A stretch of DNA of 7,991 nt from assembly GCA_045604945.1 (NCBI GenBank), contig JAZUPA010000051.1:1-7991 (forward strand), read 5' to 3'. The translations under genes and the position numbers were made by a program. This DNA is from JAISGQ01 sp045604945. Its GTDB lineage: Bacteria; Bacillota; Clostridia; Oscillospirales; Acutalibacteraceae. Numbering within the stretch: the first letter of the stretch is position 1; each line of letters opens with the position of its first letter. Shown here in pieces: positions 1 through 6,091 of this stretch. The notes beneath the pieces were generated by a model. That model was not told the DNA's origin, ran no database searches, and was given only the letters and a program-made list of their open reading frames with translations.

Positions 1-16
1 AATGTGGGGTGATACT

Positions 17-265
17 GTGTTTATAAACAAAGCCAAAGACGGAAGAAATAATTTCTGCGGAGTGAATATCGCAGTATACCGAAAGGAAATTGGAATATCT
101 CAGCGTGAGCTTGCAGACAGACTGCAGCTTCAGGGACTGGATGTGGATAAAAACGCAGTTCAGAGAATTGAATGCGGTAAAAGGTTTGTTACCGATGTTG
201 AATTGATAGCACTATCTAAGGTGTTGGGCAGGAGCTATGACGAGCTGCTGAAAATTGATGAATAA
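17..265 (+). CDS. Small XRE/Cro-C1-family helix-turn-helix DNA-binding protein
   Basis: The protein of about 82 residues is almost entirely one HTH_3-type domain. After a short basic lead come a first helix (NIAVYRKEIG), a second helix (SQRELADRL), then the recognition-helix region DKNAVQRIECGKR and closing helices ending DELLKIDE. The Q-R-E-L-A and R-I-E-x-G-K-R pattern is typical of XRE-family regulators, so it probably binds DNA as a transcription factor; its targets are unknown. The frame is also open from an ATG at position 2. I prefer GTG at 17 because GGGGTGAT at 6-13 matches the 16S anti-Shine-Dalgarno complement and would overlap the ATG-led codons. The gene converges on rnfB with a hairpin between them, so it is not in the rnf operon. 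The window edge prevents ruling out a longer N-terminus. There is no sign of a nearby phage or toxin partner. Confidence 0.8.
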   Translation: MFINKAKDGRNNFCGVNIAVYRKEIGISQRELADRLQLQGLDVDKNAVQRIECGKRFVTDVELIALSKVLGRSYDELLKIDE

Positions 266-268
266 ATC

Positions 269-295
269 AAGGGACTGCGCGTTGCGCAGTCCCTT
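269..295. terminator. Strong hairpin between convergent genes, probable bidirectional terminator
   Basis: Perfect 12-bp arms AAGGGACTGCGC (269-280) and GCGCAGTCCCTT (284-295) enclose a 3-base loop. The hairpin starts four bases after the HTH gene stop and ends 12 bases before the rnfB stop. That position fits a shared terminator for the two converging transcripts. The U-run is short on the plus strand (CTTTCC) and weak on the minus strand (GATTTATT), so efficiency in each direction is uncertain. Confidence 0.8.
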
Positions 296-307
296 TCCAT
301 TATCAGA

Positions 308-1114
308 TCAAAGCTCAACAGTGCTTGTAAGCAGTGTGACGCAGCCTCTGGGGCAGGTTTCAACACATGCTCCGCAGCCGGTGCATTTTTCGGGGTCAAC
401 GTGAGCGACGAAGTTATCAATGGAGATAGCCTTTGTCTCACAGACCTTGACGCACTTCATGCAGCCGATGCAGCCGACCTTGCAGACCTTGTTTGTAAGG
501 TTGCCCTTGTCGCAGTTTCTGCATCTTACAACAGCGATGGGCTTGAGGGGCTCAAAGGTGATAAGTCCCTTGGGGCAAGCCTTAACGCACTTGGAGCAGC
601 CCTTGCAGAGGGTGGGGTCGATATGAGCAACACCGTTGCAGATGGTGATTGCACCGTAGTCGCAGGCAGCAACACAGTCGCCGATGCCCATGCAGCCGTA
701 AAGACAGCTGCCTACGCCGCCGAACATCTGATTGGCAGCAGCACAGGAATCAACACCCAGATATTCCATCTTGTTTGAGGTATTGTCATAGGTGCCGATA
801 CAGTGAACCAGCGCAGTCTTACGCTGGACTTCGCCTGCCTCCTCACCCAGCAGAGCAGCGATTTCCTTCACTGCCTTTGAGCCGCCGGGAGAGCAGAGAC
901 CGTTCTGTGCTTCGCCCTTGGCCAGAGCAGCAGCATAGCCCGAGCAGCCTGAATATCCGCAGGCACCGCAGTTTGCACCGGGGAGCTTTTCGAGGATTGC
1001 CTCAGCCTTCTCGTCCTTGGGCACAGCCATAAGAACGGATGCAATGGAAAGTCCGACACCGGCAATGACGCCGATAGCGGCAACAAGAATTACAGCGAGT
1101 AATATTCCATTCAT
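308..1114 (-). CDS. rnfB: Rnf complex subunit B, multi-cluster ferredoxin-like electron entry subunit
   Basis: RnfB is the cytoplasmic, membrane-anchored subunit that accepts electrons from reduced ferredoxin. The 268-residue protein has one N-terminal membrane helix (about 3-30). A CGACGYSGC-type Fe-S domain follows, with Cys 49, 52, 57 and 74 as the likely ligands. A row of ferredoxin motifs comes next: Cys 137/141/147/151, Cys 170/173/176/180 (CKGCSKCVKACP), Cys 215/218/221/225 and Cys 244/247/250/254 (CTGCGACVETCP). Cys 198, 201 and 211 are extra. This suggests about five [4Fe-4S] clusters, more than in proteobacterial RnfB and in line with clostridial forms. The Pro that usually follows the last Cys is absent at 152 and 226. 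The start is ATG, preceded by TGGAGGTG. The gene lies 16 bases after rnfA and is the last of the operon, ending just before the shared hairpin. Confidence 0.97.
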   Translation of the reverse strand: MNGILLAVILVAAIGVIAGVGLSIASVLMAVPKDEKAEAILEKLPGANCGACGYSGCSGYAAALAKGEAQNGLCSPGGSKAVKEIAALLGEEAGEVQRKTALVHCIGTYDNTSNKMEYLGVDSCAAANQMFGGVGSCLYGCMGIGDCVAACDYGAITICNGVAHIDPTLCKGCSKCVKACPKGLITFEPLKPIAVVRCRNCDKGNLTNKVCKVGCIGCMKCVKVCETKAISIDNFVAHVDPEKCTGCGACVETCPRGCVTLLTSTVEL

Positions 1115-1130
1115 ATATTACGCACCTCCA

Positions 1131-1763
1131 TTAAACAAGACCCAGACCTTCGACGATTCCCGAGAAGCCTGTGAAGCTGAGGGAAACGATCGAAGCGGCA
1201 ACGAGAGTAATGGGAAGACCCTTGAGTGATTCGGGAATATCAGCGGATTCAAGTCTGCCGCGGACGCCTGCAAAGAGTACCATGGCAACAAGGAAGCCGA
1301 CGCCTGCACCGACGGAGTTTACAAGAGCTGCAATGTAGCCCTCTCCGAAGGAATAAGCCATACCGGACTCTGCGCCGAACTTGCCGACAACCAGGGTAGC
1401 AACACCGAGAACGGCGCAGTTGGTTGTGATAAGGGGCAGATAAACGCCAAGGGACTGATAGAGTGCGGGGATGTACTTCTTGAGGAAGACCTCAAAGAGC
1501 TGTACAAGAGCAGCAATTACCAGAATGAATACGATGGTCTGGAGATATGCGAGACCGTTGGGAACAAGAACCAGCTCATAGATGGGGTAGGTAACGGCGG
1601 TGGCAACAGCCATGACGAAGATAACCGCAGCACTCATGCCCACTGCTGTGTTGAGCTTTTTGGAAACGCCCAGGAAGGGGCAGATTCCGAGGAACTTTGC
1701 AAGAACGAAGTTCTCTGTAAGAATAGAGGCGATGAATACGCCTAAAATCAGCTTGAATGTCAT
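1131..1763 (-). CDS. rnfA: Rnf complex subunit A, integral membrane electron-transfer subunit
   Basis: RnfA is a roughly six-helix membrane protein homologous to NqrE of the Na+-translocating NADH:quinone reductase. With RnfE it forms a pseudo-symmetric pair that holds an iron centre inside the membrane. The two expected ligand cysteines are present: Cys28 in GICPFLG and Cys116 in TTNCAVLG. The conserved opening LTENFVLAKFLGICPFLG is intact. Length is 210 residues, slightly above the usual 190 or so. ATG at 1763 overlaps the rnfE stop as ATGA. Its Shine-Dalgarno AAGGAGG (minus strand, 1779-1773) lies inside the last codons of rnfE, nine bases from the start, so the two genes are probably translationally coupled. 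No truncation or missing key residue is seen. Confidence 0.97.
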   Translation of the reverse strand: MTFKLILGVFIASILTENFVLAKFLGICPFLGVSKKLNTAVGMSAAVIFVMAVATAVTYPIYELVLVPNGLAYLQTIVFILVIAALVQLFEVFLKKYIPALYQSLGVYLPLITTNCAVLGVATLVVGKFGAESGMAYSFGEGYIAALVNSVGAGVGFLVAMVLFAGVRGRLESADIPESLKGLPITLVAASIVSLSFTGFSGIVEGLGLV

Positions 1764-2692
1764 TTGGAGCAGCCTCCTTCCGCTCTCTTGGAGCAGGACA
1801 TTGCGGCAGGACAGGAGCCGCAGGGATCATTGACAACAGTAAGACCCTTCTTGACGCTTATCTTGTTTGCAAGGGCAATGAGCATGCCGAAGACAAAGAA
1901 ACCGCCTGCGGGAAGGATGAAGATAAGAATGGGGCTTTCGCTGAGGATGGGAATGGAGAGACCCAGGAATGAGCCGCTGCCGAAAATCTCACGGATAGCG
2001 CCCATGCAGAAAAGTGCCGAAGTGAAGCCGATGCCCATGGTCAGACCGTCGATAATGGAAGGTACGACCTTGTTTTTGGAAGCAAACATCTCAGCTCTGC
2101 CGAGGATGATGCAGTTAACAACGATAAGGGGAAGGAAAAGTCCGAGAGACTTGTCAAGAGCGGGAACAAATGCCTTTACAAGCATCTGCACAACGGAAAC
2201 GAAGCCTGCGATAACAGTGATGAATGCAGGGATTCTAACCTTGTCGGGAATGACCTTTCTCAGCATGGAGATAACTGCGTTGGAGCAGATAAGAACGATG
2301 GTAGCTGCAACGCCCATGCCCAGCGCGTTTTCCACAGAGGTGGTAACAGCAAGGGTGGGGCAGGTGCCGAGAACGAGTCTGAGAACGGGGTTTTCGGTAA
2401 GGACACCGTTCTTGAGAGCTGCCAGGAAACCCTTCTTTTCTTCCTCGGGCTCCTCGATTACCTCGGGAGCGAGCTTGGGACGCTCAGGAGCAGGAAGATT
2501 GGGTTTTGCGGCAGGTGCAGGTTTTGCAGCAGGTGCAGCAGGCTTGGGAGCCTCGGGCTTTTTTGTTTCAGCAGCAGGGGCTGCAGGAGCAACCTTGGGT
2601 GCTTCGACCTTTTCAGCCGGGGTAACAGCCGAAGTGTTTTCATTCTGCTCAGGAGCGCTGCCTGAGCCTATTGATACAGATTTTCTGCTCAT
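1760..2692 (-). CDS. rnfE: Rnf complex subunit E with long Ala/Pro-rich N-terminal arm and Cys-rich tail
   Basis: RnfE is the partner of RnfA and the homologue of NqrD. The membrane core, about residues 88-285, contains the expected iron-ligand cysteines Cys111 (GTCPTLAVTTS) and Cys194 (VVNCIILGRAE) and the conserved DKVRIPAF segment. The total of 310 residues is well above the usual 195-235. The excess lies mainly in an N-terminal arm (about 1-86) rich in Ala, Pro, Lys and Glu, including a duplicated PAAKPA hexapeptide and an acidic stretch ending EEPEEEKK. The C-terminus adds a short tail with Cys 291, 294, 300 and 308. In characterised Rnf/Nqr complexes I recall both ends of this subunit facing the cytoplasm, so arm and tail probably sit near RnfB and RnfC. 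The start ATG overlaps the rnfG stop (ATGA) and follows AAGGGAGG by 11 bases. The arm is in frame with no stop, but a later start near the core cannot be fully excluded. Confidence 0.95.
   Translation of the reverse strand: MSRKSVSIGSGSAPEQNENTSAVTPAEKVEAPKVAPAAPAAETKKPEAPKPAAPAAKPAPAAKPNLPAPERPKLAPEVIEEPEEEKKGFLAALKNGVLTENPVLRLVLGTCPTLAVTTSVENALGMGVAATIVLICSNAVISMLRKVIPDKVRIPAFITVIAGFVSVVQMLVKAFVPALDKSLGLFLPLIVVNCIILGRAEMFASKNKVVPSIIDGLTMGIGFTSALFCMGAIREIFGSGSFLGLSIPILSESPILIFILPAGGFFVFGMLIALANKISVKKGLTVVNDPCGSCPAAMSCSKRAEGGCSK
2503..2538. repeat. 18-bp tandem duplication in the RnfE N-terminal arm
   Basis: Two adjacent 18-bp units, 2503-2520 and 2521-2538, match at 17 of 18 positions; they differ only at 2510 versus 2528. 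Read on the minus strand they encode the repeated PAAKPA hexapeptide at about RnfE residues 52-63. The near identity, including third codon positions, suggests a recent duplication by slippage. Confidence 0.85.
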
Positions 2693-3456
2693 TGTACGTT
2701 CAGCCTCCCTTCAATTTCGGTAACCTGACTGATAGCCTTGTTGATTGCAGAGGTTACCGCGCGGCTGGTTATTGTGGAGCCGGAAAGAGCGTCAACTTCG
2801 CCCTTGTCCTTTTCGATTGCAAGAGTACCGCTCATACCCTCAAACTGTGCGAGCCAGTCGGGGTTCTCACAGTTGCCGCCGAAGCCCGGGGTTTCACTGT
2901 GGGATACGATTCTGACCCCTGTGACTGCGAGGTTGAGGTCAATGCCGACCATGATCTGAACATCGCCGCCGTAGCCCTTTCCGCCGGAGGTGGCAACGTA
3001 ACCGATGAGGTACTTTGCGCCCTCGGGGATAATATCGGTCTCTGAGACCATATCCGTCTCTGAGGTGATGCTGTCAATGTCTGTTTTGGAAATATCGCTG
3101 CCGGAAACGGCATCGGTATCAGAAACGGCGTCGGAGTCGGAAACGGGAATTTCGGAGGGGATTCCTGTCCAGACTCTGTACATATCGGAATCGGATGCAG
3201 CATCCGTGCCGCTGACCGCAGGTGCTTCGGAAACGAGAACAGCGTAAACTGAAACGCCGTTTTCTTCGCTGAGGAGCTCATATTCGGTGCCGGGCAGCAC
3301 TGCCTGACGAGCCTCGATTTCAGTCTGCAGAAGATTCTGCGCGATTTTGTCCTTGGTAAGCTCGTTGGTGACAGCCAGAGCGCCTGCAACCACCAGACAG
3401 ATGCAGAAAAGCACGATAGTGGGAATACCGACTTCCTTGAAATTCATCTTTTTCAT
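2689..3456 (-). CDS. rnfG: Rnf complex subunit G, FMN-binding, with Ser/Asp-rich repeat insertion
   Basis: RnfG carries a covalently bound FMN on the outer face of the membrane and passes electrons within the complex. It has one N-terminal membrane helix (about 11-30). The FMN_bind domain shows GGKGYGGDV, HSETPGFGG and the attachment motif DALSGSTIT, where Thr228 is the expected phosphoester-linked residue placed by the flavin transferase ApbE. At 255 residues it is longer than the usual 190-210. The excess is a low-complexity segment at about 80-142 with repeated Ser-Asp/Thr-Asp hexads such as SDSDAV and SDTDAV, inserted between the first strands and the YLIGYVA strand. The segment should lie outside the cell. 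ATG overlaps the rnfD stop (ATGA), with AAGGAGG ten bases upstream; Met4 is a possible but less supported start. No apbE gene is in the window. Confidence 0.96.
   Translation of the reverse strand: MKKMNFKEVGIPTIVLFCICLVVAGALAVTNELTKDKIAQNLLQTEIEARQAVLPGTEYELLSEENGVSVYAVLVSEAPAVSGTDAASDSDMYRVWTGIPSEIPVSDSDAVSDTDAVSGSDISKTDIDSITSETDMVSETDIIPEGAKYLIGYVATSGGKGYGGDVQIMVGIDLNLAVTGVRIVSHSETPGFGGNCENPDWLAQFEGMSGTLAIEKDKGEVDALSGSTITSRAVTSAINKAISQVTEIEGRLNVQ
3033..3139. repeat. 18-bp periodic repeats encoding the Ser/Asp-rich insertion of RnfG
   Basis: On the plus strand TATCGGTCTCTGAG at 3033-3046 recurs as TATCCGTCTCTGAG at 3051-3064 (13 of 14 bases), an offset of 18. Units 3104-3121 and 3122-3139, both starting GAAACGGC, match at 14 of 18 bases. 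An 18-bp step equals six residues and accounts for the hexads of the type S-D-x-D-A-V in the protein. The units between are more decayed. Confidence 0.75.
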
Positions 3457-4487
3457 GCAGCAGCTCCCTCCTTTTTCTTGCTCTTCTCCTCGCCGAAGGG
3501 CTTGGGAGTGGTGAGCTTTTCAATATGGGGAACGAGAATGTTCATAAGAAGGATAGCAAAGGAAACGCCCTCGGGCATGGATGCCAGCAGACGGATTGCC
3601 ATGGTCAGCAGACCGCAGCCGATAGCGAACACGATCTTTCCGACATGGGTGATGGGGGAGGTGGTATAGTCGGTTGCCATGAAGATAGCACCGAGCATAA
3701 GACCGCCTGAGAGCAGATGGGAAAGCATGTAAAGCACGCTGTCCTCAAGGTTGTAGCCCTTGCCGAAGCCCACGAAGAATGCGATAACGGCAACAGTGCC
3801 GATGAAGAAGAGGGGGATGGTGGGCTTGATTACTCCGCGGAAGATAAGGAACAGTCCGCCGAGGATAAGTGCAGCAGCACAGGTCTCGCCGAGGCAGCCT
3901 GCGGTGTTGCCGAAGAGCAGGGACATGATGTCAGGTGCAGCACCCTCCTGCATTGCGGCAAGGGGAGTAGCAGAGCTGACAGCATCGATCTCATCGTTGA
4001 GATAGTAGAAGGGGTTCACATAGGTTGTCATTGCAGTGCCGAAGCTGAGCATAAGCACGATTCGAGCAGTTGCGGCGGGGTTTGCAAAATTCATGCCGAT
4101 GCCGCCGAACATCTGCTTTACAACAACTATTGCAACGATTGAGCCGAAAGCAGCATAGAGGGGATTGATGGTTGCAGGCAGACAGAATGCAAGGAGCATA
4201 CCTGTAACAACTGCAGACCAGTCGCCGATGGTCTGTCTTCTCTTCATTACCTTGCGGCAGATGAATTCAGACAGTACGCAGGTTATGATACACACCGCAA
4301 TGGTCAGCGCACTGCGCCAGCCGAAGTAGACGCAGGAGACGATTGCAGCAGGGATAAGTGCGATAACGACATCCTGCATGATCTCAGGGGTCGTGGATTC
4401 GCTCTTGAAGTGCGGCGAGGGAGTGACAAGCAGCTTGTGAGCGGCATTTATTTCCTCGCTGACGCGGTTGTCAACATTATTGTTCAC
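3453..4487 (-). CDS. rnfD: Rnf complex subunit D, membrane flavoprotein
   Basis: RnfD (homologue of NqrB) is a multi-span membrane subunit with a covalent FMN and is thought to be part of the ion-translocating path. The 344-residue protein has about nine or ten hydrophobic spans. The flavin attachment motif is DAVSSATPLA, with Thr174 the expected FMN-linked residue; the usual Gly of SGAT is Ser here. Other family marks are SPHFKS near the N-terminus, FANPAATAR (134-142), TDYTTSPIT (272-280) and the hydrophilic Lys/Glu-rich C-terminal tail. The start codon is GTG at 4487, supported by AAAGGAGG (minus strand, 4504-4497) nine bases upstream. The gene starts 15 bases after the rnfC stop and overlaps rnfG by four bases. 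Confidence 0.96.
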   Translation of the reverse strand: MNNNVDNRVSEEINAAHKLLVTPSPHFKSESTTPEIMQDVVIALIPAAIVSCVYFGWRSALTIAVCIITCVLSEFICRKVMKRRQTIGDWSAVVTGMLLAFCLPATINPLYAAFGSIVAIVVVKQMFGGIGMNFANPAATARIVLMLSFGTAMTTYVNPFYYLNDEIDAVSSATPLAAMQEGAAPDIMSLLFGNTAGCLGETCAAALILGGLFLIFRGVIKPTIPLFFIGTVAVIAFFVGFGKGYNLEDSVLYMLSHLLSGGLMLGAIFMATDYTTSPITHVGKIVFAIGCGLLTMAIRLLASMPEGVSFAILLMNILVPHIEKLTTPKPFGEEKSKKKEGAAA

Positions 4488-4496
4488 CTTTCTTGT

Positions 4497-4504
4497 CCTC
4501 CTTT
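4497..4504 (-). promoter_or_regulatory. Ribosome binding site fixing the GTG start of rnfD
   Basis: AAAGGAGG on the minus strand lies nine bases before GTG at 4487 and overlaps the rnfC stop codon. No better start with this spacing is visible, so the GTG start is well supported and translation of rnfD may partly depend on ribosomes finishing rnfC. Confidence 0.85.
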
Positions 4505-5882
4505 ACTTTTTTGCGTTGTTTCTCAGCATGGTCTTACCGAGACGCATATACTGAACCAGCGGACGCTTTGCAGGGCAGGAGAATGCGCAGCAGCCGCATT
4601 CCATGCAGGAATTTACGCTCAGGCGCTCAAGCTCCTCGCAGTCGCCGGACCTTACTGCGCGCTCGATGCTTGTAGCCTGCAGTCTCATGGGACAGGCGGA
4701 GACACATCTGCCGCAGCGGATACATTCGGTCTCGGTCTGCTCGCTGACATCTTTGCCGGCAAGAGCCAGAAGTCCGTTAGTCTGCTTTATAATGGGCATG
4801 TTGGTATCATAGAGGGCGTTGCCCATCATGGGACCGCCCATGAGAATCTTTCTGGGAGCTTCCTTGTAGCCGCCGCAGAACTTCAGCAGGTCGCCGATGG
4901 GGGTACCGATGGGAGCTTGCACGTTCTTGGGAGTAAGAACAGAGGAGCCGTCAACGGTCACGCGCTTTGAGATAAGGGGGATACCTGTTTTGATGTACCG
5001 TGCGAGGAACGCAACGGAGGTTATGTTCATAACGATGCAGCCCACATCAAGAGGCAGCTTGCCCTTGGGAACTCTTCTGCCGGTGCATGCCTGAATAAGC
5101 ACCTTTTCAGCGCCCTGGGGATAGCTTGCCTTCAGCTTGAGCACGCGGACGATATCGTTGGGGTCATCTTCCTCGGCAATACGGGACAGGCACTCAATGG
5201 CGGTGGGCTTGTTTGACTCAACGCCGATGATTACGCGGGTAACATCGGGATAGAACTTTCGAAGGATGCCGATGCCGTCGATAACGTCACGGGTGTTTTC
5301 CAGCATCTCGCGCATATCTGCGGTGAGATAGGGCTCGCACTCTGCGCCGTTGATAACGATGGTGTCAACCTTCTTGTCGCCGATGGAGAGCTTTACGCTG
5401 ACAGGAAAGCCTGCGCCGCCGAGACCGACAAGTCCCGATGCGCGTACTGCCGCAACAAGCTCCTTCTGATTTGTGACTGTTGGGGGCTTTATTCCCTCCC
5501 ACAGGATCTGTTCTTCGCCCTCGGTGACTATCTCAACAGTCTTGCATCTTACGCCCGTGGGCATGAGGATATCGCCGATAGCCTTTACTGTGCCTGCAAC
5601 GGATGCATGAATGGGAGCAGAGACAAAGGCACTGCTTTCGCCGATGGGCTGACCGATGCGCACCTTGTCGCCGACCTTGACGCAGGGCTCGCAGGGTGCG
5701 CCTATATGCATCTGCATGGGGATAATTACCTTTTCAGGGGTAGGAAGTGCTTCGGTTTCAAAAAATGCGGTGTTCTTGCGGTGAGGCACATGAACTCCGC
5801 CGAAGGTCTTGAAAGGTCTTTTCGGGAAACTCAGCTGCTCTTCGACCGTCAGGTCTGCCGCAGATGTTTTTGTCTTTGACAT
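4503..5882 (-). CDS. rnfC: Rnf complex subunit C, NADH/FMN and Fe-S subunit
   Basis: RnfC is the peripheral cytoplasmic subunit that exchanges electrons with NAD+/NADH. The 459-residue protein starts with a lipoyl-like/barrel-sandwich part (about 27-120; FGGVHVPHRK, then SAFVSAPIHASVAGTV). The Nqo1-like FMN/NADH-binding core follows, with GLGGAGFP (153-160) and NGAECEPYL (178-186), then a SLBB-like region and PMMGNAL (351-357). Two [4Fe-4S] motifs close it: Cys 387/390/393/397 (CIRCGRCVSACP) and Cys 426/429/432/436 (CMECGCCAFSCP). Length and domain order match clostridial RnfC; it lacks the long Ala-rich C-terminal extension of some proteobacterial forms. It is the first gene of the operon. 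ATG at 5882 follows an AGAGGA-type ribosome site, with about 80 bases of leader after the predicted promoter. Confidence 0.97.
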   Translation of the reverse strand: MSKTKTSAADLTVEEQLSFPKRPFKTFGGVHVPHRKNTAFFETEALPTPEKVIIPMQMHIGAPCEPCVKVGDKVRIGQPIGESSAFVSAPIHASVAGTVKAIGDILMPTGVRCKTVEIVTEGEEQILWEGIKPPTVTNQKELVAAVRASGLVGLGGAGFPVSVKLSIGDKKVDTIVINGAECEPYLTADMREMLENTRDVIDGIGILRKFYPDVTRVIIGVESNKPTAIECLSRIAEEDDPNDIVRVLKLKASYPQGAEKVLIQACTGRRVPKGKLPLDVGCIVMNITSVAFLARYIKTGIPLISKRVTVDGSSVLTPKNVQAPIGTPIGDLLKFCGGYKEAPRKILMGGPMMGNALYDTNMPIIKQTNGLLALAGKDVSEQTETECIRCGRCVSACPMRLQATSIERAVRSGDCEELERLSVNSCMECGCCAFSCPAKRPLVQYMRLGKTMLRNNAKK

Positions 5883-5928
5883 ACGCTTCTTCCTCTCTTA
5901 AAGAGTACGCAAGAAAGTAAATACTTTC

Positions 5929-5959
5929 CATAATATATACTCCCTGCGCATATATTATG
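5929..5959. promoter_or_regulatory. Inverted repeat across the rnf -10/start-site region, candidate operator
   Basis: Perfect 10-bp arms CATAATATAT (5929-5938) and ATATATTATG (5950-5959) flank an 11-base centre. Arm midpoints are 21 bp apart, about two helical turns, as expected for a dimeric regulator bound to one DNA face. The repeat abuts the rnf -10 box and covers the predicted start site, a usual place for a repressor. It could instead form a 5'-leader stem-loop, though A/T-only pairing would be weak. I cannot name the regulator. Confidence 0.55.
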
Positions 5960-5988
5960 ATTTTACTACATTATTTACGCTCTTTCAA
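5960..5988 (-). promoter_or_regulatory. Sigma-A-type promoter of the rnf operon
   Basis: On the minus strand TTGAAA (5988-5983) and TAAAAT (5965-5960) are separated by 17 bases, each one base from consensus. The predicted start is near 5953, giving a leader of about 70 bases before rnfC. A second, weaker candidate upstream (TTAAAA at 6074-6069, 18 bases, TAAAAT at 6050-6045) would overlap the Rex-like site. The 11-bp sequence holding the -10 box recurs there (ATGATTTTACT at 5957-5967 and 6042-6052, plus strand). Confidence 0.7.
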
Positions 5989-6059
5989 TACCAGGACGGA
6001 CATTTTAATGCATAATCCAGAAAATTACTACTATAATTAACATGATTTTACTTCATTTT

Positions 6060-6077
6060 TTGTGAACTTTTTAACAA
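6060..6077. promoter_or_regulatory. Rex-type redox repressor operator candidate
   Basis: TTGTGAACTTTTTAACAA fits the 18-bp Rex layout of two 7-bp half-sites around four bases. TTGTGAA is the general left half-site, and TTAACAA is the right half-site of the clostridial form TTGTTAA-N4-TTAACAA. The halves are symmetric except at one position. Rex senses the NADH/NAD+ ratio and represses NADH-linked fermentation and electron-transport genes in Firmicutes, so control of an Rnf operon makes sense. The site is about 70 bp upstream of the main rnf -35, overlaps a weak upstream rnf promoter, and is 15 bp before the -35 of the rightward promoter, so either direction could be affected. No rex gene is in the window. 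Confidence 0.6.
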
Positions 6078-6091
6078 GCGGAACGGAAGAA

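Noticed and set aside
17..265. XRE-family gene as a toxin-antitoxin antitoxin or phage repressor
   Set aside because: No partner toxin or phage gene is visible. The neighbour is the rnf operon, and upstream sequence is outside the window.
401..778. Open frame on the plus strand inside rnfB
   Set aside because: It is antisense to the conserved cysteine-rich rnfB, and its Ala/Asp-rich composition follows from the reverse of the Cys/Ala/Val codons.
1764..2723. Long 319-residue open frame on the plus strand opposite rnfE
   Set aside because: It is antisense to a clearly conserved gene. Its apparent Ala/Gly-rich tract mirrors the RnfE arm codons, and it has no suitable ribosome site or family resemblance.
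3033..3139. Possible CRISPR-like repeat array
   Set aside because: The units are 18-bp, in frame, degenerate and contiguous within rnfG with no unique spacers, so they are coding repeats.
4410..4970. Open frame of 186 residues on the plus strand across the rnfC/rnfD junction
   Set aside because: It crosses two real genes in antisense and no protein features are recognisable.
5929..5959. Interpretation of the rnf leader palindrome as a Rex site
   Set aside because: It lacks the TTGTGAA/TTAACAA half-sites and has 10-bp arms with an 11-base centre. The real Rex-like match is at 6060-6077.
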